Assembly (NCBI RefSeq): GCF_033439725.1
Contig: NW_026944383.1
Span: 2,232,001-2,296,000, forward strand
Length of the DNA stretch: 64,000 bases
Reading direction: 5' to 3'
Source of the DNA: Neurospora tetraspora
Taxonomy: Eukaryota > Ascomycota > Sordariomycetes > Sordariales > Sordariaceae
This document shows, piece after piece, positions 21,325-31,238 of the stretch (within the stretch, counting starts at the first letter, position 1; each line of letters opens with the position of its first letter). Made by a program: the position numbers and the translations under genes. A model generated the notes under the pieces. The model made no database searches. It was not told the DNA's origin and saw nothing but the letters and a program-made list of their open reading frames with translations.

Positions 21325-23667
21325 ATGGTCAAAAACGTCAAACAAACGAAAAAGTTCGAAAAGAAGCACCTGAAGGGTGTTCTAGAACGCAGAAAGGTCG
21401 TCCAGAAGATCAAGCAAAAAGAACAGATCAAGCAGAAGAAGCAGGCAAAAAAGTCCCAAGATGACGCCTTCATCAAGGGCCCCGATGGCGGCAAGAAGCC
21501 TGTCCACGTCAAGAAGAACCTCGGTACTGCCGCCGCCGGCGAAATGACCGTCGACGACTTCTTCCAGGGCGGCTTCGAGATTCTCGACAAGAAGACCAAG
21601 GATGCCTCCGGCAAGCTGGGCAAGAGGAAACGCGACGAGGAAGAGTCCGACGCCGAGGAGGAGCAATCAGCAGACGAGGGCAGCGATGTCGACTTCTCCG
21701 ACGACGATATTTCCCACGATGAGGTTAGCGACGACGAAGAGGATGACGAGGTCGTAGACGACACCGCCCCTACAGGTATGACCAAGGAGGCCATGGCCTC
21801 TCTCGCCGAGAAGGATCCCGCATTCTACAAGTTCTTGAAGGAGAACGACCCAGAGGCCCTCGAGTTCGACGAAAACGCAGAATTTTCCGAGATTGACGAG
21901 CTCAGCGGGAGCGAAGGCGAGGGCGAGGAGCCCAAGAAGAAGAAGCAAAAGAAGGACACCAAGGCTGCCGACGACGAGAACGGCTCCGAACTCACCCAGA
22001 AGATGATTGCCAAGTGGAAGGCGCAGATCGAGGAAACAAAGTCACTTAGAGCCGCTCGCCAGGCAGTAATAGCCTTCCGTTGCGCCGCCCATCTGAACGA
22101 GGACGACGACGAGAAGCCCCAACGATACACCATCAACAACCCCGATGCCTTCAACGACATTTTGGTTCTCGCCCTTAAGCATATTCCCGAGGTTCTCGCA
22201 CACCACGTTCCCGTCAAGGAGTCTGCCTCCGGCAGGGCCTATGTCAACACCGATACCAAAAAGTTCAAGATTCTGTCGCAGCTCGTCAAGAACTACGCCG
22301 CCTCCATCATCCACCTCCTCGGCACCCTTTCCGACGAGCCCACCCTCAAACTCACAATCTCCGCTCTCGAGCCCCTTCTCCCCTACCTCCTCTCCTTCAG
22401 GAAGCTTCTCAAGGTCTTGATCAAGACGGTCGTCGCCTTCTGGTCGCAGTCCGCCAGCACCGAAGCCACCAGGATAACAGCCTTCCTGGTTGTCCGGCGC
22501 CTGATGGTGATCTCAGACAAGGGTGTGCGCGAGACGGTCCTCAAGGCCGTCTACCAGGGTCTCGTGCAGGGCTGCCGCCTCACCAATGTCAACACGGTAG
22601 CGGGCATCAACATCATGAAGAACTCGGCGGCCGAGCTCTGGGGTCTGGACCAGACCCTCGGCTACACCACCGCCTTCGGCTTCATCCGCCAGCTGGCCAT
22701 CCACCTGCGCAACTCCATCGTCAACAACAAGAACAACGCCTTCCGCAACGTCTACAACTGGCAGTACGTGCACTCGCTCGACTTCTGGTCGTGCGTCCTC
22801 GCCGAGCACTGCTCGCCGCTCAAGGAGGCCGAAGCCGGCAAGGAGTCGCAGCTCAAGCTCCTTATCTACCCCTTGGTACAAGTCACCCTCGGCGCCATGC
22901 GCCTCATCCCCACGGCCCTCTACTTCCCCCTGCGCTTCCAGCTCCTCCGCTCGCTCCTCCGCCTCTCCCGCGCCACCGACACCTACATCCCGCTGGCCTC
23001 CATCCTCCTCGAAGTCCTCAACTCGGCCGAGATGAAGAAACCCCCCAAGTCGTCCACTCTCAAACCGCTCGACTTCGCCACCGCCTACAAGGCGCCCAAA
23101 TCCTACCTGCGCACGCGCGTCTACCAGGACGGCCTGGGCGAGCAAGTCATCGAGCTTCTGGCCGAGTACTTCGTCCTCTGGTCGCGCAACATCGCCTTCC
23201 CCGAATTCTCCCTGCCCGTCGTCGTGGCGCTCAAGCGCTGGCTCAAGGACTCGCGCAAGAAGAGCAGCGGCAACAACAACGGCAAGATCGGCACGCAGCT
23301 GGCCCTCTTGGTGCAGAAGATCGAGTCCAACGCCAAGTTCATCGAGGACAAGCGCAACCGCGTCGAGTTCGCGCCCAACAATCGCACCCAGGTCGAGGCG
23401 TTTTTGAGGGATTTCGAGTGGGAGAAGACGCCGCTGGGCGCGTTCGTGGTGGGACAGCGGAAGTTGAGGGCGGAGAAGAGGAAGATGATGGAGGAGGCGA
23501 GGAAGGAGGATGAGAAGAAGAGGAGGGAGGAGGAGGAGGAGGAGAGGTTGGGGAAGCAGGCTGAGGATGAGGAGGATAGCGAGGAGGAGGAAGATCATGA
23601 TGATCTTGCTGAGGATGATGATGATGAGGAGGAGGAGGAGGAGGAGGAGGAGGAGGATGACGAGTGA
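21325..23667 (+). CDS. noc2: Nucleolar complex protein 2 (NOC2)
   Basis: Single exon, 780 aa. It begins with a very basic stretch (MVKNVKQTKKFEKKHLKG, then KQKEQIKQKKQAKK), a nucleolar targeting type sequence. An acidic region follows at about 95-220, then the conserved Noc2 domain at about 225-690, with TINNPDAFNDILVLALKHIP, YNWQYVHSLDFWSCVLAEH and FPLRFQLLRSLLRLS. The tail is a Glu/Asp-rich acidic run. In yeast, Noc2 pairs with Noc1 or Noc3 to move pre-60S particles from the nucleolus to the nucleoplasm. Length is close to yeast Noc2 (710 aa). Convergent with KAP120. Confidence 0.93.
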   Translation: MVKNVKQTKKFEKKHLKGVLERRKVVQKIKQKEQIKQKKQAKKSQDDAFIKGPDGGKKPVHVKKNLGTAAAGEMTVDDFFQGGFEILDKKTKDASGKLGKRKRDEEESDAEEEQSADEGSDVDFSDDDISHDEVSDDEEDDEVVDDTAPTGMTKEAMASLAEKDPAFYKFLKENDPEALEFDENAEFSEIDELSGSEGEGEEPKKKKQKKDTKAADDENGSELTQKMIAKWKAQIEETKSLRAARQAVIAFRCAAHLNEDDDEKPQRYTINNPDAFNDILVLALKHIPEVLAHHVPVKESASGRAYVNTDTKKFKILSQLVKNYAASIIHLLGTLSDEPTLKLTISALEPLLPYLLSFRKLLKVLIKTVVAFWSQSASTEATRITAFLVVRRLMVISDKGVRETVLKAVYQGLVQGCRLTNVNTVAGINIMKNSAAELWGLDQTLGYTTAFGFIRQLAIHLRNSIVNNKNNAFRNVYNWQYVHSLDFWSCVLAEHCSPLKEAEAGKESQLKLLIYPLVQVTLGAMRLIPTALYFPLRFQLLRSLLRLSRATDTYIPLASILLEVLNSAEMKKPPKSSTLKPLDFATAYKAPKSYLRTRVYQDGLGEQVIELLAEYFVLWSRNIAFPEFSLPVVVALKRWLKDSRKKSSGNNNGKIGTQLALLVQKIESNAKFIEDKRNRVEFAPNNRTQVEAFLRDFEWEKTPLGAFVVGQRKLRAEKRKMMEEARKEDEKKRREEEEEERLGKQAEDEEDSEEEEDHDDLAEDDDDEEEEEEEEEEDDE

Positions 23668-24478
23668 ACCATTCCTCTTTAAAGTAAGGAAGGAAAGTAG
23701 TAAAATGTTTTGCTTTGTCTTGTCGAAATATTATGGTATAGATTAGAGATGATACCTGCAGTTTTTTGTGGTTTTGCACTGCCTGCGTCCATCGTATCAA
23801 AAAGGCGCCTCTTTGATAGTTTTTAGACTAGTACCTAGGGAAAATAACGGAGTTTAAGTGTTCTGAATTTTGGTCATTTCAACTTCATCTGAATGGATTG
23901 TTCTCTATGATTCTCCCTTCTAAAAAAAAAAAAAAAAAAAAAATCTCCTAAATGGGTTGGTTGGAGCTTGTCTCAGTACCGCAAACGAATCAATGGAAAC
24001 CGACACCTCCTCAAGAAACTGAAGATATCCTAAAACCGAACTGAAGGGTGTTTTGCCATTTACTCAGTTCACACGCGATATATGACCAAAGGTCAACAAC
24101 CATCAACATTAGCCGTACGATCAACTGTCAAACAAGTACTACTCGCAGAGTCTTGATCCTTCAATCAACTGTTCGTCATTGAGTTTGAGCGGCGAATGAT
24201 CTACCATAACACCCCAACCAACACTGTCTTTAAGCAGCGTTTCCTTTGCCCAAATGTAACTACATATGTATAATAATGATATACCGAGTTTTCATACCCA
24301 GATCCAGCATACCCAGATTCAGCATACCCAGATCCAGCCAACCACCGTATTACCCCTTTAAGAGACGAAGTTCTGTTCCCTCGTTTGGTATCCTCTGCCT
24401 TGAAACTTTCCTTTCTTCCAACTCCCCTTTCCACCACCCCCACAAATACACCCACCCCCTCCCAAAATCCTCAACACC
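23668..24478. other. Convergent intergenic region NOC2/KAP120
   Basis: Holds a 22-nt A run at 23922-23943 and three copies of a 15-bp repeat at 24293-24337. AT-richer than coding flanks. No gene is supported. Confidence 0.6.
24293..24337. repeat. 15-bp tandem repeat, three copies
   Basis: Three head-to-tail copies of CATACCCAGATCCAG, the middle one with one change (ATTCAG). It lies in the 3' flank of KAP120. Confidence 0.9.
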
Positions 24479-27400
24479 CTACCTCCCCTCCCCCAACCTC
24501 CTAAACCCCTCCAGCACCTCCTTATCCACATTAACCGCCCACTCCGCCTCAAACTGCTGTTCACCACCCATCCTCTGCACCAACCCCTGCAGTCTTTCCC
24601 TAGTAAACTCGTACGCCTCGACTCTATGCACCGGATCCTTCAGCGCAAACTGCCTCTCCGTCACATCCAGCGGGGTATCCCACTCGTAACTCGGCAAGCT
24701 ATTGGGATCCCAAACCAGGTAATCTCTCGGGTTAGTACTCCCACCACCCGGTTGTTGTTGTTGTTCTTTGGCAGAAGCCGAGTTTATCGATTGTCGGAAA
24801 TCTTGTTGTTGTTCAGTCAACGACTGCTGATCATCCTCGCTCGCCGCCAGCTCCGTCACCACGCTCGTCCACATCGCCAAGAAATCCTGCAGTCTAGCGA
24901 GCACGATCTTCTCCTGCACCATGGGATCCGGCAACTCCCAGAGGCGGGTGAGCGCCAACAAACTGAGCTTCTGCCGCTCGACCTCGGCCATGCAGTCGAA
25001 ATTGTTGAACCACAGCGTGCCGAGCCACTCCCACACCTGCTCGACGGTGGAGCCGGCCGTCGTGGCGATGCCGGCCAGCATGGTTAAGAAGACCGTAGGG
25101 TCGCCGAGCGCGATGCGCGCTAGCAGCATGAAGTAGTCCGTCTGCTTGATGGTGTTGATCTGGCTGACCTTCTTGTTGGGGCCGTGCGTCGTGCTCGCCT
25201 CCCAGGTGCTGTGGAGGCCCTCGAAGATGGTGTTCAGGAGGCCGATTTCCAGCATGTCCTGGACGACTACCTGCAGGCCTTGGACGCCACCGATGTCCTC
25301 GGCGATGCGAAGCACCAGCTCGATGGACTTGGCACCGGTCTGGGATTGCTCGCGGGAGCGGGCGTCGAGGGTCTTGACGAGAGCGGCGAGGGTCGGACGG
25401 CGTAGGCGGTCGTCGAGGATCTCCCTGGGCGCGAGGAGGATGTAGTTCTTTACGACCTCGAGACATTGGTTTGCCACTTCCGAGTCGTACTCGAGGAGGG
25501 GCAGAGCAAGCTCAACCATTTGTACGAGGTCGGGGTGGAGGGGAGGGTAGCTTTGTGTGGTGACGGACTTCCACAGAGCTACCGATTCTTCGATGAGGTG
25601 AAGGTGAAGAGCGGACTCGGGCTCCATAGCCTCACGCAGCAGCGGAATAATCGCAGGTTGGTAGCGTTGAGAGTCTCCGCGCATCGAGTCAACAAGTGCA
25701 GACATGATGGCAAGGATCGACTGCTTGATCATGTACTCCTCCTTTTCAGCTGACTCCCACAACTTGGGTAGAGTCAGCATGATGGCGTCGCCAAACTGAG
25801 AGATATGCGTCTCCATTCGTTGGACAATCGCCCGAATAGTGTCCAGAACAGTCAGCTTGGTCTCATCGCTTGCCACCTCCTGGAGCAGCCCCATAAGCTG
25901 GTTGAAGACATCAGGAGCAAACGGCAAAAACTGCTCGCCCTGGAACCCAAAATCGTCCACGATCCCCTTGAACTCGCGGGCAGCGGTGATGCGGACAACC
26001 TGGTCGTTGTGCGGATCATCAGGGTTCATCAAGTGCCTAAAGATCTCGTACACAGCAGGTCGACTTTCCTCGGCGATCCGGATGGAGATCCACTGGTTGA
26101 GCAGGATAGCTATACGCCTACGGAGCAGCTTGGACATGGAGTCCTGTATCTGTGCGTCCTTCACCAGCGTAGTCTTCAAAAAGCGATCAAAGTCGAAGGC
26201 CTCGTGAATAACGGCAGCCGCACACCCAAGAGCGCAGTAAGCGGCCTCCTTGGTGACGATATCCATATCGACCTTGGTTGCAAATTCGCAATATGTGAGA
26301 AGTGGTTGCCCGAGCTCCTTGTAGTGCGTCAGGAGGTCAATGAGCAGCCTCTCAGCACAAGGCCGAACAGCCCACTCGTATGCTTGTCCCTCATTGCGCT
26401 CCGCAGCCTCCCACTCTTCCGGGTCTTCTTCCCATGCCTCAAGATCAGACTGCCGGAAGATAAATAGCCTACTGATGGTCACTTGGACAATATCCAAAAG
26501 GAAGTTATTTGTCAGTAGCTGGTCCTTGACAAGTTCCATCGCCTCCTTTTCCTGATTCTTGACCTCTGGGCTCTTGTACTTGAAAGTCTGCATCGGCCTG
26601 TGAGCAATCGACACGCAGCTTCTAAGCAGCAAGAGACCCTTAAGGGCCAACTTCTCTGAGAGCGGCCCTTCGTGCTTAGCGCTGCCATCGTGGTTCTCAG
26701 AGCCCGTTTGCCTGATGCCGCCCGACTTTTCAAACTCATTCGAGAACTGCTTGACAAGGTTCCAGTAAGCCTTGACAAGCGGGATGGAATTCGGTAGCAA
26801 GGGGAAACTGGCTGGGTGGGAATCGCACATGTCGATGTGCAGTTTTGTGAACTGGATCAAGTGCTTGCCCACCGAGTCCTGGAAAGGGGCAGGGATGTGT
26901 GACTCGGAGCTGATGCCGGTGAGGAACTGGTCAAACTGAGACTGCGACAGCGACCAGAAACCCTGGACCATAGGATCGGTATGCGGGTGTTCGTAACCAA
27001 CCGTGACCAGCCTGCGCAGGATTTTGAGGGCCGTCAGGCTGTTCTGCATGTAGTAGTCGGCCTCATCCTCATCGCCGCTGCCACCCCTGGCGAAGAACTG
27101 CTGCCACGCGGCCGTCCGCTCGGTATAGATCTCACCGAGCAATTGGACGAGCTCGGGTGTGACAGCCTGAAGAGCGGTCTGCGACCTCCGCAACCGCGCT
27201 GTCGCAAGCTCTTTGACTACCCGCAGCAACACCTGCAGAGCTCCGCTGAGGGCAACAGCACTCTCTGTTCTTGCGCTCCTGGTGACATTGATAATGGTGG
27301 GCATGACGTCTGGCCAATCGTTGGGATAGTCTATGCGGACAATCTTTGCGATGACAAGGGCGTTGTGTAGTGCGAGGTTCTTGTCCTCCTCGCCGACTGA

Positions 27401-27783
27401 GCCCTGTAGTAGCCTCGAGCGAATAAACTGTTTTTCGGCGGGTTGAATCGCATGTTTCGCAGTGTGTCGCCAGTACTTGTCGATGCCGTTCTTGAGCAGA
27501 ATAACTGCGAGAAAGCGGATGGAGTTGTTTATGGACTTGTCAAGGAACACAGTCTATATGGACAACATGTTAGCATGGGGCACCTCAAGTCTAAAGGTTG
27601 ATACCTCTAACCCACCTGTAGAGAAACATAGTAGTCTGGGCGAGACTCCCATGACTGAAGCTGCTGGCCGGCTGACTGTCTCTGGGCGTGATCTGTAGAG
27701 AGGGCGGCGTACTCGAGCGTCCGGGCAAGCTCGACGAGGTTTAGAGGGGCTGCCTCGCCGGGCACCTCGATAGCGAAGCTCAT
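24479..27783 (-). CDS. kap120: Importin-beta family karyopherin KAP120 (importin-11 type)
   Basis: Two exons (27616-27783 and 24479-27553) giving 1080 aa. The 62-nt intron has GTGGGT and a TGCTAAC branch site, and the splice joins DYYVSLQ to TVFLDKSINNSIRFLA. Residues about 15-110 form the importin-beta N-terminal domain, with DHAQRQSAGQQLQSWE and FLAVILLKNGIDKYWR. The remainder is HEAT-type alpha-solenoid, with LHNALVIAKIVRIDYPNDWP early on, as in Kap120 and importin-11. In yeast Kap120 imports Rpf1 and other ribosome-assembly factors and binds RanGTP. Yeast Kap120 is 1032 aa, close to this length. The neighbouring NOC2 is also a ribosome-assembly protein, which may be chance. Confidence 0.88.
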
Positions 27784-28310
27784 TGTGTTGTTGTTGTTAG
27801 CGCCGGCTGGGGGGTGTCTCTGGCCTAGTCGTAGTCGGTTTAGGGTGGCCTGGGGTATCATATATAAGAAAGGAAAGAAGGTCGATTGTGTAGATGTTTC
27901 AAGTCGAGTTTGTGGAATCAGTCGAAGCAGGCGGAATGGAGATGGAGCTTGACAATCTGATCTTCGAGACTCTGGAGGTCTGGGCTGTGACGCGCTGCAG
28001 CTGTTGAAGCGGGCCCGTCACTGGGCTGAGATGTCCCGGCGGTGGAGGGAGCACTTCCACTTGGACAGGGGCAGCAGTGGATGTGATACGGATTAGGTGG
28101 GGTTAGCATAACAACAACGGGATGGCGGGGCAGCCAGAGTTGTTAGTGCAACAACATTACTGCAGTGCGAACTCTAACGCTGCTGCAACCACTTTCACCC
28201 ATCCCCATTTCGAGACCGCTTTATCAACACAACAACAATAAAAGGGGCTTCCTATTCGAGCTGGCTGCAGACTAACACAGTTACACATTCTATGCTCTCG
28301 TCTTCCCACC
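27784..28310. other. Intergenic, upstream of KAP120
   Basis: Contains a 63-codon minus-strand frame (27918-28109) beginning with ATG, which could act as an upstream open reading frame if the KAP120 leader is that long. Nothing else is recognised. Confidence 0.45.
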
Positions 28311-30229
28311 CTACAAGCTCGAACTGGGATCAACCTGTTCCAACAACGCAATGCCCGTAAACGCTCCCTGGTCTTCATAGAATTTCTGTTTACCACTGCC
28401 GTCCATGTTGAACCGGTAGACCGCACCACCGCTGTGTGTGTATGGTTAGTCAGTACATCTTGAGTCCGAGTCTCTAACGCAGCAGGGGTGTTGACATACA
28501 GATCTGTGGCATAGATATGCCTCGTCGTCTTGTCAATGGCCAGTCCAATTGCCTCATGCAAGTTCCGCGCGATGACTTGATGGTTGCTGAAGGACCCATC
28601 CGGATTGAGGGTTGCCCGGTTCAGACTATTACCATTCGGCAGCTCTCCGCGGTCAGTCCAGTACAGAGCGCTGCCATCCTCGTCCATCTCGAGGTCAATG
28701 GGCTCCGGCAGGTGATCGAAAACCACCTCAATATCCGGTCTGTTGGAGGCATCACATCCTTCAGGCATCTTGATGGAGGCTCGGTAAATGCGTCCTTTAG
28801 ACCCCTTCGGCGGTCCCTTTTGGGTCCAGTAGAACTTTCCCTCACGAGCTGAGACAGTGATGCCTACGCACCATGAGGTAGGGTCATCAATCCCCTTCCT
28901 CCAGTCGCCAGCCCGGACAAGAGTCTGGAGATTCGACCCGTCAACACCGCAACGGAAGACTCGCATACCCTCTCGGTCGGAAAAGTAGAGCATCTCGTTG
29001 TCCTGGTCAACAGACAACTGCTTGGGCGTGTGAACGGCGCCAGGAGGGATGATGACCCGTACGCCAGTGCCGTCCAGGTTGCACGACATGATGGAACCGT
29101 CGTTTTGGCCGGGAGTGCCCATGTTTGTCCAGAGGATCTTGCCAGCCTTTTGGGAGAGGGCAATCCCATCTGGCATCGGCAGGTGATCGACGATTACCTT
29201 GAGCGGAGATCTTCCATCTGCACTCCCGACGAGAATGCGGCCCTTCCTGTAGAACTCGACGTTATCCGGATCATTGTTCCATCCGATATCCAAGAAGTAC
29301 AAGGACGGGGCATGCAAGTTGTCGTCACTCATTTGTTCCTGGTTAGCTGTCTTGACGGTGTAGCCAGGTGGGTAGAGACCGCCCTTGCTGCTTTTGGCTC
29401 CGAGTCTGCCCTCGTCAATGTACTTTTGTAGAAAGGGCAAGACGCCTCTGTCCTGCAGGCCACGCTCTTGGATGTAGTGCTTCTCGATGAGTGAGACGGT
29501 ATCTAGGCCGACCGAGTCCATCAGTATGCAGGGCGGACTGCCAGCCTTGATAAACATTTCGGTCCAGACGGCGTCGAGTTCTTCGGGAGAAGCAACCCCT
29601 TCAGCTAGCACCATGAGACACTCGCGCTTGATGGCCGCCCAGACACGGTTCAGGATAAAACCAGTCGACTCCTTGTGTGCAATCACCGGCATCATGCCTG
29701 ACGCTTCGAAATGTTGCAAGAGAAAGGGAAATATCTCAGGTCGCGTAGAGCCGCTGGTCATGAGCTCGACGATGCGGATGGCCGGCGGAACCATGTAATG
29801 GGTGTTCAGCATTCGTTGGGCAGTCTCTGGCTTGACCTTGGCCGTCATCTCGCGGGACTTGTAGGAGGACGAGTTGGAGGCCAGGATAGCGTCCGGCTGA
29901 GTGAGGCCTTCGAGTTCGGCAAACACATCGATCTTCATATCCAATATCTCGGGTACGCATTCGATAACGAGCCAGGAGTCCTCCACGGCGGGTTTCATAT
30001 CTTGGAAGCCATGAACGCTGATGGTGTTCGGATCCACGATAGGCTTGTACCTCCATAGCTCGTTGGTGATGTACTGCAAAGCCGCGTTCGTCTGTTGAGG
30101 GTCTGGGTCTCTGATGTGGACTTTGTAGCCGGCGGATGCCCAGCAGGCACCGATTCGACGGCCCAGGACGCCGGCCCCGAGAATTCCGACAGACCTTCCG
30201 GCAGTAGATGGTAGCTTCCACGGCGTCAT
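28311..30229 (-). CDS. 3-hydroxyacyl-CoA dehydrogenase-type enzyme fused to a YWTD beta-propeller
   Basis: Two exons (28500-30229 and 28311-28431) giving 616 aa. Residues 11-320 are a 3-hydroxyacyl-CoA dehydrogenase/lambda-crystallin-type enzyme. They show a Rossmann GAGVLG (18-23), the SNS motif at 118-120, the catalytic His-Glu pair H144 (NTHYMVPP) and E155 (RIVELM), and the helical C-terminal domain (FILNRVWAAIKRE, LDTVSLIEKHY). Residues about 330-600 hold six evenly spaced YWTD-like blade motifs: LYFLDIG, ILWTNMG, LYFSDRE, FYWTQKG, LYWTDRG and IYATDLG. The last blade is completed only by splicing across a 68-nt intron (TGACTAACC branch). The active site looks intact. Substrate is unknown. 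The C-terminus is SSSL, at best a weak peroxisomal PTS1-like tail. Divergent from PEX2. Confidence 0.88.
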
Positions 30230-31238
30230 GATGGATTTCGACAGCCTAGGGGAAAATGTCCATAAGGTGTTGAAAGATGGGAACCTGACATGTTATTCAA
30301 CGGGGAGGACAAGGTTCACCTAGGCATATGTTCCCAGGTACCTGTAGCTGCTCTCACAGCTGCAGTCTACACTCTCCCATCGCAGCTGCCTTGTTCTGGA
30401 AGTGCAATCCGAAAGCATTCTCAATGCACACGTCGGCATGACGCGAGGCCATCAGGTTCAACCAACCTTCATCTCGCCTCAACCCTCACCGGGCCTCGAT
30501 TCCCCTCGGGTTCTTGACTTTGTCCGATGTCCTCATTGGGTCAGTAGCATGGACGCGTCTTGCGTGTTCAGCTCCACGAGAACGAGTAAGAAGAAATCAG
30601 AGAAGAATCACCGTTTGGTACTTGATCCAAAACCTCACTTATATCGGAAGTTCGGAAAGGGATGTCGTTTGGATGAAAGGGTGAAGTTGCAATTCCCCTT
30701 GCACTAGTTGTAAGCCAATAAAGTGGGTCCATCTCCACCTTCCCCGGCGTGCTTCTGCCGTGTCGTCCAGGGGCCCGGGGTTGCTGTCGGATGGGGCTGG
30801 CTGGGCTGAGGTTCAGCTGAAAAGGACGCCGTCAAATGCCAATTGACCAACGACGGTGACCGGCGGACGGTTGCCGGTCTGTTAGTGGCTAAATACCCTC
30901 TGTTTGTCACTCTCTGTCAGGCCTTCCAAGCCTTCCAATTTGGGCTGGAACAGACTGAACGGCAACCGCCGCCCGTGCCAACCTCGGCTCCCCCGTTGTC
31001 TTGGCTCCTCCTGAGATCAACACTAGACTCCATCGACCTCCCGACACCACCTCCACGCACCCATGATCATCGACTACCGCCGACTCTTCTAACTTTTCCC
31101 CTGGCCGTTTCTTGTTTCTCTGTTTTTTGTTTGTTCTTGTTCAACCAACCATGTGATACGACCTCCATCCCGATAAACGAATGATACACCCACGCCAGCC
31201 TTGAACCCTCGAATCCGAATCCCTCCTAATCCGATCCG
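30230..31238. other. Divergent intergenic region, dehydrogenase fusion/PEX2
   Basis: About 1 kb shared upstream sequence with GGTACCTG and CAGCTG palindromes near 30336-30385. The PEX2 side is pyrimidine-rich before its ATG. No gene is supported. Confidence 0.55.

Noticed and set aside
22513-23598. 361-codon minus-strand frame opposite NOC2
   Set aside because: Shadow of the NOC2 frame. Composition is Leu/Arg/Glu-rich with no motifs.
27918-28109. 63-codon frame upstream of KAP120
   Set aside because: Short, Pro/Ser-rich and without relatives that I recognise. At most an upstream ORF.
28157-28310. Unspliced C-terminal extension of the dehydrogenase fusion
   Set aside because: The extension is unlike the propeller. 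Splicing the 28432-28499 intron completes the last blade and ends cleanly at 28311.
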